Origin: Phialocephala subalpina
Lineage: Eukaryota; Ascomycota; Leotiomycetes; Helotiales; Mollisiaceae
Length of the DNA: 64,000 nt
Direction of reading: 5' to 3'
NCBI GenBank assembly: GCA_900073065.1
Contig: FJOG01000016.1
Span: forward strand, 372,001-436,000
Position 1 is the stretch's first letter. Every line of letters starts with the position of its first letter. The notes beneath the pieces were generated by a model. It was not told where the DNA came from. It did no database searches and was given only the letters and a program-made list of their open reading frames with translations. The position numbers and the translations under genes are program-made. Below are positions 63,479-64,000 of this stretch, piece by piece.

Positions 63479-63835
63479 ATGGGTGCTTTTGGTTGTGGCA
63501 ATTGCTTGCGTCCAGGTGATGTGAATATGATGCTAACTTTTGACTATGTTCAGCTTTCGCGTGGCCTTGGGCGTCAGTTTCCAGCTCCTTTCCCGGTCTT
63601 GCCGGAGCCAGTCCCTCTCCTCGAGGCAAGCGATAAGATTAGGGCGGTAGGTCAAGCTATTGTTCGACATGCGCGATGGATAATAATCTACGGCGTGCTC
63701 CAGGTTCTTACTCAAATCTCGAATATACGCCAAATCTGGTATGGGAAGGACAACCCTAAGCTTGAGGGCTGCCCACCTTCGGGAACCGCAAGCCTGCTGC
63801 CTTCCTTGGATGTGGTAAAGCCTTCTCGAGAATGA
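63479..63835 (+). CDS. Hypothetical protein (118 aa), weak
   Basis: An open frame with protein-like segments (LLEASDKIRAVGQAIVRHAR, WIIIYGVLQVLTQISNIRQI) but no recognised domain. The opposite strand has a similar-sized frame (63533-63961), so coding strand and gene structure are unsettled. The window ends shortly after. Confidence 0.25.
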   Translation: MGAFGCGNCLRPGDVNMMLTFDYVQLSRGLGRQFPAPFPVLPEPVPLLEASDKIRAVGQAIVRHARWIIIYGVLQVLTQISNIRQIWYGKDNPKLEGCPPSGTASLLPSLDVVKPSRE

Positions 63836-64000
63836 TCCGGCTGGTATCCATGTGCAATTCAAGAGCTGAGTGCTCGAATGAACGAGTACGGCTCGTGGCC
63901 AACCTAGCCCGACCCTGGAAGTAAGACCTGGCTTCCTAGGAGCCAAGTTGGCGACATGCAAGCTGTTGGTGTCAGACCAACACCCCCTTGGTTGAGTAAG

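Noticed and set aside
1..64000. CRISPR arrays, prokaryotic operons or prophage-like systems
   Set aside because: The window is eukaryotic fungal DNA with spliceosomal introns. No such arrays or operon layouts are present.

Overview
The window is nuclear DNA of a filamentous ascomycete (Pezizomycotina). The main evidence is short introns of about 46-90 bases with GTRNGT donors and YAG acceptors, gene families such as Vac7, DUF3716 and a PXA/PX/Nexin_C protein, intron-rich housekeeping genes and compact gene spacing. The closest group cannot be named from the sequence alone.

Layout. 1-1442 (minus) is the 5' part of a Wee1/Swe1-type kinase. 5.2-6.6 kb holds two small secreted-protein genes facing each other, one broken by an in-frame stop. 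7.5-8.0 kb carries an exact 250-bp tandem duplication. 9.1-11.9 kb (minus) is Vac7. 13.9-14.8 kb is a DUF2256/DUF3253 gene that looks frameshifted. A tRNA-like gene lies near 15.7 kb. 17.8-18.9 kb (minus) is a DUF3716 zinc-finger gene. 23.9-27.2 kb (minus) is a large sorting nexin, 27.7-28.3 kb a PC4/Sub1 coactivator, and 28.9-29.5 kb (minus) an F-box-like gene. From about 29.6 to 37.2 kb the window is gene-poor and repeat-rich, with degenerate tandem repeats and weak coding fragments.

From 37.2 to 59.1 kb lies a dense housekeeping block: an FAD fumarate-reductase-type flavoprotein, OST3/OST6, a coiled-coil protein with seven 29-residue repeats, the mitochondrial rRNA methyltransferase MRM2, ribosomal protein eL18, a mitochondrial carrier, an SR-type splicing factor, a DDHD phospholipase, ornithine decarboxylase antizyme and a Yippee protein. 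The last 4 kb contains a decayed gluconokinase and unassigned fragments.

The most notable items are the antizyme gene with its intact +1 frameshift site (UGG UAU GCC UGA) at 56.7 kb, a 291-bp non-autonomous hAT-like element with 11-bp terminal inverted repeats and a perfect 8-bp target-site duplication at 46.5-46.8 kb, and several recently broken genes. The genes do not form one pathway. They are unlinked housekeeping functions in glycosylation, translation, splicing, vacuole and lipid trafficking, polyamine control and cell cycle. All exon boundaries were read by eye from splice signals and frame continuity. No transcript or database evidence was available.
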